Source of the DNA: Kaistia dalseonensis
GTDB lineage: Bacteria > Pseudomonadota > Alphaproteobacteria > Rhizobiales > Kaistiaceae
Length of the DNA: 64,000 nt
Reading direction: 5' to 3'
NCBI RefSeq assembly: GCF_030814715.1
Contig: NZ_JAUSVO010000005.1
Span: 248,001-312,000, forward strand
The notes under the pieces are model-generated. The model worked only from the letters and a program-made list of their open reading frames with translations. It was not told where the DNA came from and searched no databases. This document shows, one piece after another, positions 33,301 through 44,001 of this stretch (positions are counted from its first letter, which is position 1; each line of letters begins with the position of its first letter). The translations under genes and the position numbers were made by a program.

Positions 33301-34905
33301 ATGACGACGATCACCGGCGACCTCATCATCGGTTCGAGCTTCGTCACAAGCGGGCAGCGAAGTTTCCGCGCCACCAACCCCGCGACCAGCGTCCGGCTCG
33401 ACCCGGTCTTCGCCTTTGCCGGCGACGCGGAAGTCGACCGCGCGGCTGAACTCGCCTGGTCCGCCTTTGATCGCTATCGCGAGACCGACCTCGAAACGCG
33501 CGCGCATTTCCTGGAGACGATCGCCGACAACATCATGGATCTCGGCGATGCGCTGATCGAGCGCGGCACGGCCGAGACGGGCTTGTCAGCCGCGCGGTTC
33601 GGCATCGAGCGCGCGCGGACCGTCAACCAGCTTCGCCTGTTCGCGCGCGTCGTGCGCCAGGGCGAGTGGCTCGATCTGCGCATCGATCCCGCCCTGCCGG
33701 ATCGCAAGCCCTTTCCGCGGCCCGATCTCCGTCTGCGCGAAATCGCCATCGGGCCGGTCGCGGTCTTCGGCGCCAGCAATTTCCCCCTCGCCTTCTCGGT
33801 TGCCGGCGGCGATACGGCAGCGGCGCTCGCCGCCGGTTGTCCCGTGATCGTCAAGGGCCACCCCGCCCATCCCGGCACGGGCGAACTGATCGGCCGTGCG
33901 ATCCAGGCGGCGGTCGCGAGCTGCGGCCTGCCGGAGGGCGTGTTCTCGCTGCTGCTCGGAGCGGCCGAGACGGGCGCGGCGCTGGTGCGCCATCCCCGGA
34001 TCAAGGCGGTCGGCTTCACCGGCTCGCGCGGCGCCGGCACCGCGCTGGTCGCCATTGCCGCGGCCCGGGCGGAGCCGATCCCGGTCTATGCCGAGATGAG
34101 TTCGATCAACCCGGTCTTCATCCTGCCCGCCGCACTCGCCGAGCGCACCGAAGCGATCGCGAAGAGCTATGTCGATTCGCTCGCGCTCGATTCCGGGCAG
34201 TACTGCACCAATCCCGGCCTCGTCTTCGCGCTGGATGGGCCGGATCTCGAAGCCTTCCTCGCCCATACGCAGGCGGCCATCGCGACCAAGCATGCGCAAT
34301 CCATGCTGACGGCGGGCATACACGAGGCCTTCGACAAGGGCGTCGACGCCCTCGCCGGCCATCCGGACGTACAGACGATCGGACGCGGACTGACGGGCGA
34401 CGCGGAGAACAGCACGCCGCCGGCGCTCTTCCTGACCGAGGCGAAGAGCTTCGAGACGGATGAGAAGCTCGGTCATGAGGTCTTCGGCGCATCGTCGCTG
34501 GTCGTGCGCTGCCGAAGCATCGAGGAGATGATCGAGGCGGCCGAGCGCATGGAAGGCCAGCTCACCGCGACGCTGCAGCTCGACGAGGCCGATATCGACA
34601 CGGCGCGCCGGCTGATGCCGACGCTGGAGCGCAAGGTCGGCCGCATCCTCGCCAATGGCTGGCCGACCGGCGTCGAGGTCAGCCACGCCATGGTGCATGG
34701 CGGCCCGTTCCCGGCGACCTCGGACAGCCGCTCGACCTCGGTCGGCACGCTTTCGATCCGCCGGTTCCTGCGCCCGGTTTCCTACCAGAACCTGCCGGAC
34801 GCGCTGCTGCCGACCGTGCTGCAGGCCAAGCACCAGATCCGCCTGCCGCGCCTCGTCGACGGGCAGCATCTGGAAGGCTGGGGCGAGCCCGAACCGACGC
34901 AATGA
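33301..34905 (+). CDS. Aldehyde dehydrogenase, alpha-ketoglutarate semialdehyde dehydrogenase type
   Basis: 534 residues, the longer form typical of NADP-dependent 2,5-dioxopentanoate dehydrogenases. The catalytic cysteine is in DSGQYCTNPGLV near 300, the NAD(P) region in FGASNFPLAFSVAGGD near 157-172, and GFTGSRGAG near 239. This enzyme type converts alpha-ketoglutarate semialdehyde to alpha-ketoglutarate at the end of sugar-acid or hydroxyproline breakdown. CAGGAG precedes the ATG. It is convergent with a DapA-family lyase gene 60 bp away, a type of enzyme that often makes the semialdehyde. Confidence 0.9.
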   Translation: MTTITGDLIIGSSFVTSGQRSFRATNPATSVRLDPVFAFAGDAEVDRAAELAWSAFDRYRETDLETRAHFLETIADNIMDLGDALIERGTAETGLSAARFGIERARTVNQLRLFARVVRQGEWLDLRIDPALPDRKPFPRPDLRLREIAIGPVAVFGASNFPLAFSVAGGDTAAALAAGCPVIVKGHPAHPGTGELIGRAIQAAVASCGLPEGVFSLLLGAAETGAALVRHPRIKAVGFTGSRGAGTALVAIAAARAEPIPVYAEMSSINPVFILPAALAERTEAIAKSYVDSLALDSGQYCTNPGLVFALDGPDLEAFLAHTQAAIATKHAQSMLTAGIHEAFDKGVDALAGHPDVQTIGRGLTGDAENSTPPALFLTEAKSFETDEKLGHEVFGASSLVVRCRSIEEMIEAAERMEGQLTATLQLDEADIDTARRLMPTLERKVGRILANGWPTGVEVSHAMVHGGPFPATSDSRSTSVGTLSIRRFLRPVSYQNLPDALLPTVLQAKHQIRLPRLVDGQHLEGWGEPEPTQ

Positions 34906-34913
34906 CCGGCGCC

Positions 34914-34940
34914 TGAACCTTCGATCTCGAGGAAGGTTCA
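34914..34940. terminator. Terminator-like hairpin between convergent genes
   Basis: TGAACCTT and AAGGTTCA form an 8 bp stem, extended by flanking CCGGC and GCCGG, in the 60 bp between the convergent dehydrogenase and DapA-family genes. There is no T-tract; it could serve both directions. Confidence 0.55.
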
Positions 34941-34965
34941 AGCCGGCTGCGGCGGCGCTTTCGGG

Positions 34966-35853
34966 CTAGATGGCCGCGAGCGCCGCGAACTGCGCGTCGT
35001 CGAGGGCGACATGGGGCGGGCGAACGCGGCGCCAGCCATCATGGCCGCTCTTCTGCGCCAGCATCGCCTTCAGCGTCGCGATCTGCGGATAGGAATTGCC
35101 CTTGTTGCGCGTGCCGACGATTTTGGCCTGCGCGGCGGCGACCAGATCGGCCTTTTCGGGGTCGGCATGGTTCAGGAAGATCGTCTTCAGCTCGGCGGCG
35201 ACGAGGTTGGACGTTGCCGTGATGCAGCCGGCGCCGCCCTGGCCGAGCAGCGGCAGGAGCAGCGGATCGGCACCGGCCAGGATCGACAGGGTCGGGAAGG
35301 TCTGTGCGAGCTTCACCATGTGATCGAGCTCGCCGCCGGAATCCTTGATGCCGACGATCGTATCCGGATAGGCCGCGAGCAGGCGCTCGACCACGCCGAA
35401 GGTGATCGGGATCTGCGCCATCGGCGGGATATGATAGAGCACCACCTTGAGCCGCGCGTCGCCGATCGTTTCGATGACATGGCTGTAGGCGGCGACGAGG
35501 CCGTCATCGGAGACGCCCTTGTAATAGAAGGGCGGCAGCATCACGACGGTCTCGACGCCGAGCGACAGTGCATGTTTCGTCAGCGCGATGGTCTCGGGCA
35601 GGGCGCAGACGCCCGTTCCCGGCAGCAACCGGCCGGGCGCGATGCCGCCTTCGACCATCGCCGCGAGGATCGCCTTGCGCTCGTCGAGCGAGAAGGAATT
35701 CGCCTCGCCCGTCGTGCCGAGCAGCGCGATGCCGTCACAGCCCTCGGCGATGAGATGCTTGCAGTGGCCGAGCAGCGTCGCATGGTCGGGCGACAGGTCG
35801 GCGTTGAGCGGTGTCAGGCTGGCGGAAAAGACACCGCGCGGATAAGCGGACAT
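34966..35853 (-). CDS. DapA/NanA-family lyase or dehydratase
   Basis: 295 residues, TIM-barrel Schiff-base enzyme. GTTGEANS near 47, the active-site tyrosine in VVLYHIPP near 138 and the Schiff-base lysine in VGIKDSGG near 166 are present. Members act on pyruvate-derived substrates: dihydrodipicolinate, sialic acid, keto-deoxy-sugar acids, hydroxypyrroline carboxylate. Which one applies cannot be read from the sequence. It is the last gene of the sialidase-SDR-PdxA operon; the neighbouring semialdehyde dehydrogenase favours a keto-deoxy acid dehydratase, whereas the sialidase-like gene would favour a NanA role. Confidence 0.88.
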   Translation of the reverse strand: MSAYPRGVFSASLTPLNADLSPDHATLLGHCKHLIAEGCDGIALLGTTGEANSFSLDERKAILAAMVEGGIAPGRLLPGTGVCALPETIALTKHALSLGVETVVMLPPFYYKGVSDDGLVAAYSHVIETIGDARLKVVLYHIPPMAQIPITFGVVERLLAAYPDTIVGIKDSGGELDHMVKLAQTFPTLSILAGADPLLLPLLGQGGAGCITATSNLVAAELKTIFLNHADPEKADLVAAAQAKIVGTRNKGNSYPQIATLKAMLAQKSGHDGWRRVRPPHVALDDAQFAALAAI

Positions 35854-35894
35854 GGACGTCTCCTCGGGCGGTTCCCCTGCCCTCTTTCGGTGAA

Positions 35895-36908
35895 TCAGCT
35901 CGTCTTCTTCGATGCCGCCAGCTTCCGCGCATAGGCGATCGCGGCCAGCATGTTGACGTGATTGGCCTTGCCGGTGCCGGCAATGTCGAAGGCCGTGCCA
36001 TGATCGACCGAGGTGCGGTCGATCGGCAGGCCGAGCGAGACGTTCACCGTGGTGTCGAAGGCGATCAGCTTCATCGGGATATGGCCCTGATCGTGATATT
36101 CGGCCACCACGAGGTCGAACGCGCCATTATAGGCGCGGTAATAGACCGTATCGGCCGAGATCGGGCCCTGGACGTCGATGCCCTCGGCGCGGGCGAGTTC
36201 GACGGCCGGCAGGATCGCGTCGACATCCTCCGTGCCGAACAGGCCGTTCTCGCCGCAATGCGGATTGATGCCGGCAACCGCGATGCGCGGGCTTTCGAGG
36301 CCGAGGCGCTTCAGATGCGTGTGACCGGCGCGGATGGTCGCCAGTACGCGCTCCGTCGTGGCGCGGCCGATCGCGTCCCTGAGCGACACATGCGTCGAGA
36401 CGTGGATCGCCGAAAGCCGCTCGGAGGCGAGCAGCATGAAGGAGGCGCGCGATCCGGTCAGCGCGGCCAGCATGCCGGTATGACCGTCATAATGATGGCC
36501 GGCCTTGTTCAGCGCCTCCTTGTTGATCGGCGCGGTGACGATGCCGGCCACCTTGCCGGCCTCGGCCAGCCGCACCGCGCGCTCGATATAGCGGAAGGAG
36601 GCATCGCCGCCGACCGGATCGAGCTTGCCGAAAGGCAGAGGCAGGCCGGGCAGGTCGATCTCCTCCACCGCCACGCTGCCTGCGTCGCCGGCCGAGCCGA
36701 ACGCGTGCAGGCCGAAATCGGCGCCGACGATCGGACCGGCGCGTTCGAGAACGCTCCGCGTGCCGACGACGACGACGCTGGCGCGCTCCTCCGCATTCAT
36801 GGCGCCGAGCGCCTTCAGGATCACTTCCGGGCCGACGCCGGCCGGATCGCCGAGCGTGATCGCGATCGGCAGGACTGCGTTGTCGTTCGTCATGGTCGCA
36901 TTCGTCAT
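35895..36908 (-). CDS. pdxA2: PdxA2-like 4-phospho-hydroxyacid dehydrogenase
   Basis: 337 residues of the PdxA family. The three metal-binding histidines are in HHYDGHTGM near 137, NPHCGENG near 208 and [10 protein letters not shown] near 263; the N-terminal [10 protein letters not shown] is characteristic. PdxA2-type members oxidise and decarboxylate 4-phospho-D-threonate or -erythronate to dihydroxyacetone phosphate, acting after a DUF1537 kinase. Such a kinase is coded at 44990 in the divergent operon. The biosynthetic PdxA role (vitamin B6) is less likely because of the catabolic context. The start overlaps the SDR stop as ATGA. Confidence 0.88.
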   Translation of the reverse strand: MTNATMTNDNAVLPIAITLGDPAGVGPEVILKALGAMNAEERASVVVVGTRSVLERAGPIVGADFGLHAFGSAGDAGSVAVEEIDLPGLPLPFGKLDPVGGDASFRYIERAVRLAEAGKVAGIVTAPINKEALNKAGHHYDGHTGMLAALTGSRASFMLLASERLSAIHVSTHVSLRDAIGRATTERVLATIRAGHTHLKRLGLESPRIAVAGINPHCGENGLFGTEDVDAILPAVELARAEGIDVQGPISADTVYYRAYNGAFDLVVAEYHDQGHIPMKLIAFDTTVNVSLGLPIDRTSVDHGTAFDIAGTGKANHVNMLAAIAYARKLAASKKTS

Positions 36909-37666
36909 GGCATCAACTGTCCGCCGTTCACCTCGATGACCTGGCCGGTGATGTAGCCGCTCATCGTGTCGTCCGCGAGGAATTCATAGGCTCCAGCGCA
37001 ATCCTCCGCCGTGCCGAGCCGGCCCATCGGAATGCCGCGACGCGACGCCTCGAGCTGTTCCGGGGTCGAGTTCTTCTCGTGGAATGCGGTCAGGATCACG
37101 CCCGGCGCCACCGCATTGACGCGCACGCCGATCGGCGCAAGCTCCTTGGCGAGCACGCGGGTGATGGTCGAGACGAAGCCCTTGGCCGAGCCATAGAGGC
37201 CGGCGCCATCGCCGCCGCCGGTGCGGGCCGCGATCGAGGTGGTGTTGATGATCGCGCCGGATTTCTGCGCGCGGAAGATATTGGCGGCGCGGCGCGAAGC
37301 GAAGAAGACCGAGCCGATATTGAGGTCGATCACGTCGTCATATTGCGCGTCGGCCGCGTCCGCGATCGCGGTGCGGCCGAACATGGTGCCGGCATTGTTG
37401 ACCAGAATGTCCAACCCGCCGAGCAGTTCGGCGCCCTCGTCGACCACCGAGGCGGCGATCGCGCGATCCGAAACGTCGCCCTTCAGCAGATGGGCCGTGC
37501 CGCCCGCGGTGGTGATCGCGGCCACGACGGCCTCGGCGCCCGCTTCATTGCCGTTATAATGCACGACGACCCGGGCGCCCCGCGCCGCGAAGCGCGCCGC
37601 AACGGCCGCGCCTATACCAGAACTTGCGCCGACGATCAGCGCCTTCTTGCCCTCAAGCCCGCTCAC
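36905..37666 (-). CDS. SDR family NAD(P)-dependent oxidoreductase
   Basis: About 253 residues. Cofactor motif VGASSGIG near 12-19, NNAG near 89, catalytic YGSAK near 158-162, and C-terminal GQVIEVNGG. The GTG at 37666 (VSGLEGKK) is preferred because GGAG lies upstream at good spacing; an ATG at 37687 would add seven residues. It lies between sialidase-like and pdxA2 genes, so it probably oxidises a hydroxyl of the sugar acid or of its parent sugar or lactone. A sugar dehydrogenase role is inferred from context only. Confidence 0.86.
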   Translation of the reverse strand: MSGLEGKKALIVGASSGIGAAVAARFAARGARVVVHYNGNEAGAEAVVAAITTAGGTAHLLKGDVSDRAIAASVVDEGAELLGGLDILVNNAGTMFGRTAIADAADAQYDDVIDLNIGSVFFASRRAANIFRAQKSGAIINTTSIAARTGGGDGAGLYGSAKGFVSTITRVLAKELAPIGVRVNAVAPGVILTAFHEKNSTPEQLEASRRGIPMGRLGTAEDCAGAYEFLADDTMSGYITGQVIEVNGGQLMP

Positions 37667-37726
37667 ACGCAGTCTCCATGTCCTCATCCCCCGCGGGGGA
37701 CGCTTGATCGAATGCCCTCGTCGGAT

Positions 37727-38908
37727 TCAGGCGGACTGCATCGCCCAGTCTTCGCTCAGGCGAACATATTTGATCGCCCGCCGAAAATAGGTGTAGGCGA
37801 CATGCACCGTGCCGTCGGCGGACTGCGTTACCGTGGGATAGGAGAGCTCCCGGTTGCGGCTCGCCTCCCGGGACTCGTTGCTGAGGCAGTAGCCATCGCC
37901 GGTCTCGATGTCGCGGCGGAAGCGCCAGGTCACGCCGTCATCCTCGGAGAGCGCGATCGAGAGCGGTGCCCGCGGCACGCCCCAGACGGCAGCCCGATCC
38001 GGCCGCAGCGCCGTCACCGTCTCGCCGCCGCCATCGATTTCGTCATAGAGCGAGCGCCTGCGCTCGACGGAATCGGCCGCGCTCTTGTGGTTGTAGACAA
38101 CTGCGAGGCGGCCGCTCGCGAGCCGGCTGACCTGGATCGAGGAATTATTGTTGGGAAGCGGCGTCGCGACCGGCGCGCTCCAGACCCGGCCATCCCTCGA
38201 CGTGCTGCGCAGGATGAAATCGGCCCAACGGCTGCGATAAAAGGCGACAAGCCCGTCCGCGGTCTTGAGAACGTTCATGTGCACGGCACCGAGACTGTCC
38301 GGCACATTGTATTGCGTCCAGTTCCTGCCGCGATCGGAGGAGATGCGAACGGCGCTGGTATCGTTGCTGCCATCCCATTTCCCGTTCGCATTCGGACGGC
38401 ACAGGAAGATCGGCAGCAGCCAGTCGCCATTGTCGAGAACGACGATACGCTGCCGGATGAAGACGCCCTGATCCTCGAAGAGTTGGCCGATCGGCCCCCA
38501 GCTCTCGCCCCCATCCTCGGAGATCCGGTACTTGATGACCGAAGTGTCCTGATTGCCGAAATCCTGAGACGTGTAGAGAAGCCAGAGCCTGCCGTCGGGC
38601 GCCGGGAACAGAACCGGATTCTGCTCGGAATGGCCGGGGTCGTCCGAAAGCTTGACCGCCTCGCTCCACACCGCTTCGCCCGCCTTGAGCTTCGACCAGT
38701 AGATCGAGATATCGGGCAGTCCCTCCTGCGTCCCGGCGAACCAGACACAGGCGAGATCGCCATTCGACAGCGGCAGAAGGTTTGCCGCGTGGCTCTGGGG
38801 AACAGCAGAAGGCAGCAGCGCCTCGGCGCGGGCCTCATCCCCGGCGACAGGACGGATTTCACCATCAAGGACGAGTTCGAGAGCAGCTTCTGTCGTGGTG
38901 GCGGCCAT
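37727..38908 (-). CDS. Sialidase-superfamily (BNR repeat) beta-propeller protein
   Basis: 393 residues with at least four Asp-box motifs (SxDxGxxW): SEDGGESW near 129, SSDRGRNW near 186, SRDGRVW near 235 and SEDDGVTW near 321. That is the six-bladed propeller of exo-sialidases and related glycosidases or lyases. No signal peptide is seen, so it is cytoplasmic, unusual for a true sialidase. The substrate need not be sialic acid: no sialic acid kinase, epimerase or TRAP transporter lies nearby. As first gene of the operon it may open a glycosidic bond of an imported glycoside containing a sugar acid. AGGAAA precedes the ATG. Confidence 0.85.
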   Translation of the reverse strand: MAATTTEAALELVLDGEIRPVAGDEARAEALLPSAVPQSHAANLLPLSNGDLACVWFAGTQEGLPDISIYWSKLKAGEAVWSEAVKLSDDPGHSEQNPVLFPAPDGRLWLLYTSQDFGNQDTSVIKYRISEDGGESWGPIGQLFEDQGVFIRQRIVVLDNGDWLLPIFLCRPNANGKWDGSNDTSAVRISSDRGRNWTQYNVPDSLGAVHMNVLKTADGLVAFYRSRWADFILRSTSRDGRVWSAPVATPLPNNNSSIQVSRLASGRLAVVYNHKSAADSVERRRSLYDEIDGGGETVTALRPDRAAVWGVPRAPLSIALSEDDGVTWRFRRDIETGDGYCLSNESREASRNRELSYPTVTQSADGTVHVAYTYFRRAIKYVRLSEDWAMQSA

Positions 38909-39269
38909 GGCGTTTCCTAGAGTTTTCCTTGGGACTGGCTGGGGCAGGCAGACGCCGTGGCACGAGCCGGGCGCGCCTGCGGGGCGCTGTGCGTCCGACG
39001 CGATCTTTTTCGGCGAAGACCTTCGTCAGCGCATCTCCTCGACGCCAAACTGTCCGATGATGACCGGCCTGTCAAGTTATCAAATTCAACCAGCAGTCGA
39101 CCACTACACAACACAACCTATTGATATAACTCATTTTGCCGTAATTTACCGGGAAGCCGTGTCGCCAAATGGTTCAAAAAAACATCGGTACAATTGACAT
39201 GTTTCCAATTCAGACTAAGTTGACAGCGTCCGGTCGCCGACATGCGATCGACGTCTCGGGAGGACAAAA
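38909..39269. promoter_or_regulatory. Divergent control region of the two sugar-acid operons
   Basis: 361 bp separate the sialidase-like and binding-protein starts. CTGTCAAGTTATCAA at 39069-39083 matches 12 of 15 bases of the perfect palindromic TTGTCAAGTTGACAA at 46035-46049. A second partial match, AAGTTGACA, lies at 39217-39225. The stretch 39060-39225 is AT-rich compared with its surroundings, as expected for promoters facing both ways. GGGAGGACA is the ribosome-binding site for the plus-strand operon. Confidence 0.55.
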
Positions 39270-40898
39270 ATGTCAGAAGTCGATAAGGGGCCGAAGGGCC
39301 TGACGCGTCGTGGCGTGTTCAAGGCCGGAGCGGGCGTCGCGCTCGGCGTATCGCTGTTTGGATTTCTGGATCGCGAGGCCCAGGCGGCCGAGCAGGTCCT
39401 GAAGATCGCCCATGGCGGATTCGATATGGACTGGTCGCCCATGCGCGGCGGCGGACGGCCGTTCCGCTGGCAGTCGCTCTGGTGGGCCTCGCCCATGCGC
39501 TTCGATTCGAGCGGAGCAATCCAGCCCTATGTCGTCACCTCGTGGGAGCCGAGTGCCGACCTCACGACCTGGACGTTCCATCTCGATCCCAAGGCCGTCT
39601 TCTCCGATGGCAGCCCGATCACGGCCGCCGACATCAAGGGATCCTGGGAACTCGCCGCGATGCCGTCGAGCAAGCATCAGCGCGTGAACCAGGTCGCCGC
39701 CAATATCGTCGGCTATGACGAGATCGTGGCCGGCACGGCCAAGGAAATGCCCGGCCTCGTCGCCAAGGACGACAAGACGCTGGTCGTCACGCTGAAGGCG
39801 GCCGATCCGATCTTCTTCATGCGCATCGCCAATCACCTGATCCCGATCGTGAAGGCCTCCGAGGCCCGCGACGCGGATGGCAACGAAGTGCTGGAATGGT
39901 GGAGCCCCGAAGGCGGCGGCGTGACGTCCGGCCCGTTCAAGATCACCTCGCTCGATCTCGATGCCGGCAAGATCGGCTTCGCCCCGAACGAGAACTTCTT
40001 CGGCGAGAAGCCCAAGCTCTCGGGCGTCGAGATCCAGGTGGTCGAAGACCCGGTTGCCGCCACGGCCCTGCTGCAGAAGGGCGAGATGCAGGCCCACACG
40101 GAACTCGTCACCTCGACGATCATCAAGGATCTCGGCAAGGAATTCTCCGCAGGCCCCCAGATCCCGACCGGGCAGCATTTCTGGTTCAACGTCAACGCCG
40201 CGCCGCTGAACGACCCCAAGGTTCGCCAGGCGCTGATCATGGCGGTCGACCGCGAGGGCCTGATCAAGGCCTCCTTCCCCGACGGGCCGCACAAGAAGAC
40301 CGACATGGTCCTGACAGCCGTTCCGGGGATCGACGACCCGAAATACGTGCCCTTCCCTTACGATCCGGCCGCCGCCAAGAAGGCGCTGGCGGAATCGAGC
40401 TATGGCGGGCCCGAGCGGCTGCCGAAGCTGATCCTTGCCGGCACGACGACGCCGGCCATCACGGCGGCGGCGCAGTTCATGATCGAACAGTGGCGCCAGA
40501 ATCTCGGCATCACCGCCGTGGAACTGAAGCCGACCATCGACAACTTCAATCCCGCCGACGTCCATATCTTCCGCGATGATGCCGGCACGCGCGTTCCCGA
40601 CGCCGCGACCTACCTCATGTCGTCGATCCATTCGAGCTCCGGCATCGCCAAGGGCAAGATGAACGGCTACAAGAATCCCGAGGTCGATCGCCTGCTCGAA
40701 GAGGCGATCACCAAGCCGGCGGACGATCCGCAGCGCGTTGCGCTTGCGCAGGAAGCGCAGCGGCTCTTCCGCGACGATTACGCGTTCATCCCCTGGTACG
40801 GCGAGACGATGTCACGCTGGGCCCTGCCGAACGTCAAGGCCATGGACAAGAACCTCGATTGGCAGGTCGTCGCGCCCTGGGCGATCGAGATCGAGTAA
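39270..40898 (+). CDS. Oligopeptide-type ABC transporter substrate-binding protein, Tat-exported
   Basis: 542 residues of the extracellular family 5 (DppA/OppA) type. The leader has twin arginines in GLTRRGVFKAG at 10-20, then a hydrophobic core and AQA cleavage near 38, so export should be by the Tat route as a folded protein. The mature domain has YVVTSWEPSADLTTWTFHL and WFNVNAAPLNDPKVRQAL, both family hallmarks. In spite of the name, the family also takes up glycosides and oligosaccharides. With the sugar-acid kinase downstream, an acid-sugar-containing glycoside is a reasonable ligand. Confidence 0.9.
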   Translation: MSEVDKGPKGLTRRGVFKAGAGVALGVSLFGFLDREAQAAEQVLKIAHGGFDMDWSPMRGGGRPFRWQSLWWASPMRFDSSGAIQPYVVTSWEPSADLTTWTFHLDPKAVFSDGSPITAADIKGSWELAAMPSSKHQRVNQVAANIVGYDEIVAGTAKEMPGLVAKDDKTLVVTLKAADPIFFMRIANHLIPIVKASEARDADGNEVLEWWSPEGGGVTSGPFKITSLDLDAGKIGFAPNENFFGEKPKLSGVEIQVVEDPVAATALLQKGEMQAHTELVTSTIIKDLGKEFSAGPQIPTGQHFWFNVNAAPLNDPKVRQALIMAVDREGLIKASFPDGPHKKTDMVLTAVPGIDDPKYVPFPYDPAAAKKALAESSYGGPERLPKLILAGTTTPAITAAAQFMIEQWRQNLGITAVELKPTIDNFNPADVHIFRDDAGTRVPDAATYLMSSIHSSSGIAKGKMNGYKNPEVDRLLEEAITKPADDPQRVALAQEAQRLFRDDYAFIPWYGETMSRWALPNVKAMDKNLDWQVVAPWAIEIE

Positions 40899-41075
40899 GG
40901 CCCCGACTGGCCGGCGGCCGCCGCCCTTCCCCGCGAGACGCGGGCAGAGCGGCTGTCGCGGCAGGCCTTTCGGGTGATTTCGAGGTTCCATGACCGGCCC
41001 GGCTCATTCCCCGACCGTCCGCGCTTTGCGGCGAAGGGAGCGACAGCCGGCGGTCATCAGGTTGGGAATCAGGCC

Positions 41076-42026
41076 ATGCTTCGCTACATCGCCACCCGGA
41101 TACTGATCTGGATTCCGTCCGTCGTGGTGCTGCTGCTCGCGATCTACGCCCTCGCCTTCTATGGCGCGGGCGATCCGATCAAGCTCATCTTCCTGCGTGC
41201 GCCCGGTGACGTCGCCTTCGATCCGGTCCGCATCGAGGCGATCCGCGAGCAGGCGGGGCTGAACCAGCCCTTCCTCGTTCAGTTCGCCAATTACATCTGG
41301 AAGGTCCTGCACGGCAATTTCGGCAATTCGCTGCTGAGCGGCCGGCCGGTGTGGAAGACCGTTGCGGCGGCCGCGCCGATCTCGTTCCAGATCGGATTGC
41401 TCGCCATCCTGCTGACCGCGATCGTCGCGATCCCGCTCGGCGTCCTCGCGGCGCTCAAGCAGAACAGCCGCCTCGACTATCTGATCGTCAGCGTCTCGCT
41501 GTTCCTGTGGGCGATCCCCGCCTATGTCGCGGGACCGCTCCTGATGGTGCTGCTGATCGCCATCCTGCCCGGCGCCGATATTCCTTATGGCTGGGGCGGC
41601 ATCTTCGATCCGCGCATCGTCTTGCCGCTGCTGGTATTGTCGTTCCAGCCGATCGCGCTGATCACCCGCCAGACCCGCGCCGCCGTGATCGAGATCATGT
41701 CGGAGGATTTCGTGCGCACGGCGCGCGCCAAGGGCGTGCCGGAGTTGGTGGTCGCTTTCAAGCACATCATGCGGCCAGTGCTCACCCCCGTGGTGACACA
41801 GCTCGGCCTGATCATGATCACGCTCGTGAACGGCGCCATCTTCGTCGAATATGTCTTCGGCCTGCCGGGTCTCGGCCGTCTCACCGTGCAGGCGATCCTG
41901 CACAACGACTATCCGATCATCCTCGCGGTTACGCTGATCGGTGTCACGGTGGCGATGGCGACCAATCTGATCGTTGATCTGCTTTACCCCATTCTCGATC
42001 CGCGCGCGGGTCAGGGAGGACGTTGA
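41076..42026 (+). CDS. ABC transporter permease, DppB type
   Basis: 316 residues with six membrane helices, starting MLRYIATRILIWIPSVVVLL. The coupling-loop region DFVRTARAKGVPELVVAFKH near 210-229 followed by PVLTPVVTQLG is typical. The ATG at 41076 is the start; the longer frame through the 177 bp upstream gap contains stem-forming sequence and is not supported. The stop overlaps the next ATG (TGATG). Confidence 0.91.
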   Translation: MLRYIATRILIWIPSVVVLLLAIYALAFYGAGDPIKLIFLRAPGDVAFDPVRIEAIREQAGLNQPFLVQFANYIWKVLHGNFGNSLLSGRPVWKTVAAAAPISFQIGLLAILLTAIVAIPLGVLAALKQNSRLDYLIVSVSLFLWAIPAYVAGPLLMVLLIAILPGADIPYGWGGIFDPRIVLPLLVLSFQPIALITRQTRAAVIEIMSEDFVRTARAKGVPELVVAFKHIMRPVLTPVVTQLGLIMITLVNGAIFVEYVFGLPGLGRLTVQAILHNDYPIILAVTLIGVTVAMATNLIVDLLYPILDPRAGQGGR

Positions 42027-42990
42027 TGGCCGTCGAAACGCTTGCGGCTCCGGCTTCCGCCGCCGATATCGAAAAACACGCCAGCCTCTGGTCCGACGCC
42101 TGGCACAGGCTTCTGGCCAACCGTCTCGCCATGGTGGGCCTCGCCGTCATCGTGCTGCTGATCCTGGTCGCGATATTCGGACCGTGGATGACGCCTTACG
42201 ATTTCCTGAGCCAGGACCTCAACGCGCGCAACGAACTGCCCAATGCGGCGCACTGGCTCGGAACCGACGAACTCGGCCGCGATGTGCTCGCACGCGTCAT
42301 TTATGGCGCGCGAACCGCCCTGATCGTGTCGCTGATCGTCACCGCGATAGCGGTTGCGATCGGCGTGACGCTCGGAGCGATCGCGGGCTATGCCGGCGGA
42401 CCGCTCGACAGCGCCATCATGTGGTTGACCGACATGACCATGTCGGTGCCCAACCTGCTCCTCGCCGTCGTGATCAATGCCTCGCTGAAGCCACCGCTCA
42501 CCGCCTGGATGGACCGGATGTATCAGGCGACGCTCAATCCGATCTGGCGCAACTCCCTCATCGTCGATTTCGTGCTCGTCTTCGGCGCCATGGCGCTGGT
42601 CTCCTGGCCGGCCTATTGCCGGCTCGTTCGGGCGCAGGTGCTCTCGGTCCGCTCGCGCAATTATGTGACGGCGGCACGCGCTCTCGGCCTGCCCACGCGG
42701 GTCATCCTGATGCGCTATATCGTGCCGAACGCGATCGGCCCGCTGATCGTCGCCGTCTCGGCGGGTCTCGGCGCGGCCATGGTGCTCGAGAGCGCCTTCT
42801 CGTTCCTCGGTGTCGGCGTCAATCCGCCGGCCCCCTCCTGGGGCAACATGATCTCGGATGGCCTGCGCGTCTGGCGCACCTATCCGCATCTGCTCGCAGC
42901 ACCCGCCGCCGTGCTCGGCATCGCCACGATCGCCTTCTCCTTCTTGGGCGACGGCCTCAACGACGCGCTCAATCCGAAGGGGCGGAAGTA

Positions 42991-42991
<1 letters not shown>
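42026..42991 (+). CDS. ABC transporter permease, DppC type
   Basis: 321 residues. An N-terminal cytoplasmic stretch is followed by LAMVGLAVIVLLILVAIFGPW (first helix, 37 onward), the DppC hallmark LGTDELGRDVLARVIYGAR near 78-96 and the coupling loop NYVTAARALGLPTRVILMRY. It pairs with the DppB-type permease. Stop and next start overlap (TAATG). Confidence 0.92.

Positions 42992-43997
<1,006 letters not shown>

Positions 43998-44001
<4 letters not shown>

Noticed and set aside
26563-35853. Hydroxyproline breakdown pathway (HcnABC-like dehydrogenase, DapA-family deaminase, semialdehyde dehydrogenase)
   Set aside because: The three parts are in different transcription units spread over 9 kb, and no hydroxyproline epimerase gene is present.
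34966-38908. Sialic acid utilisation operon (sialidase plus NanA)
   Set aside because: No ManNAc kinase, epimerase, deacetylase or sialic acid transporter is present; the sialidase-like protein lacks an export signal, and PdxA2/DUF1537 partners point to sugar acids.
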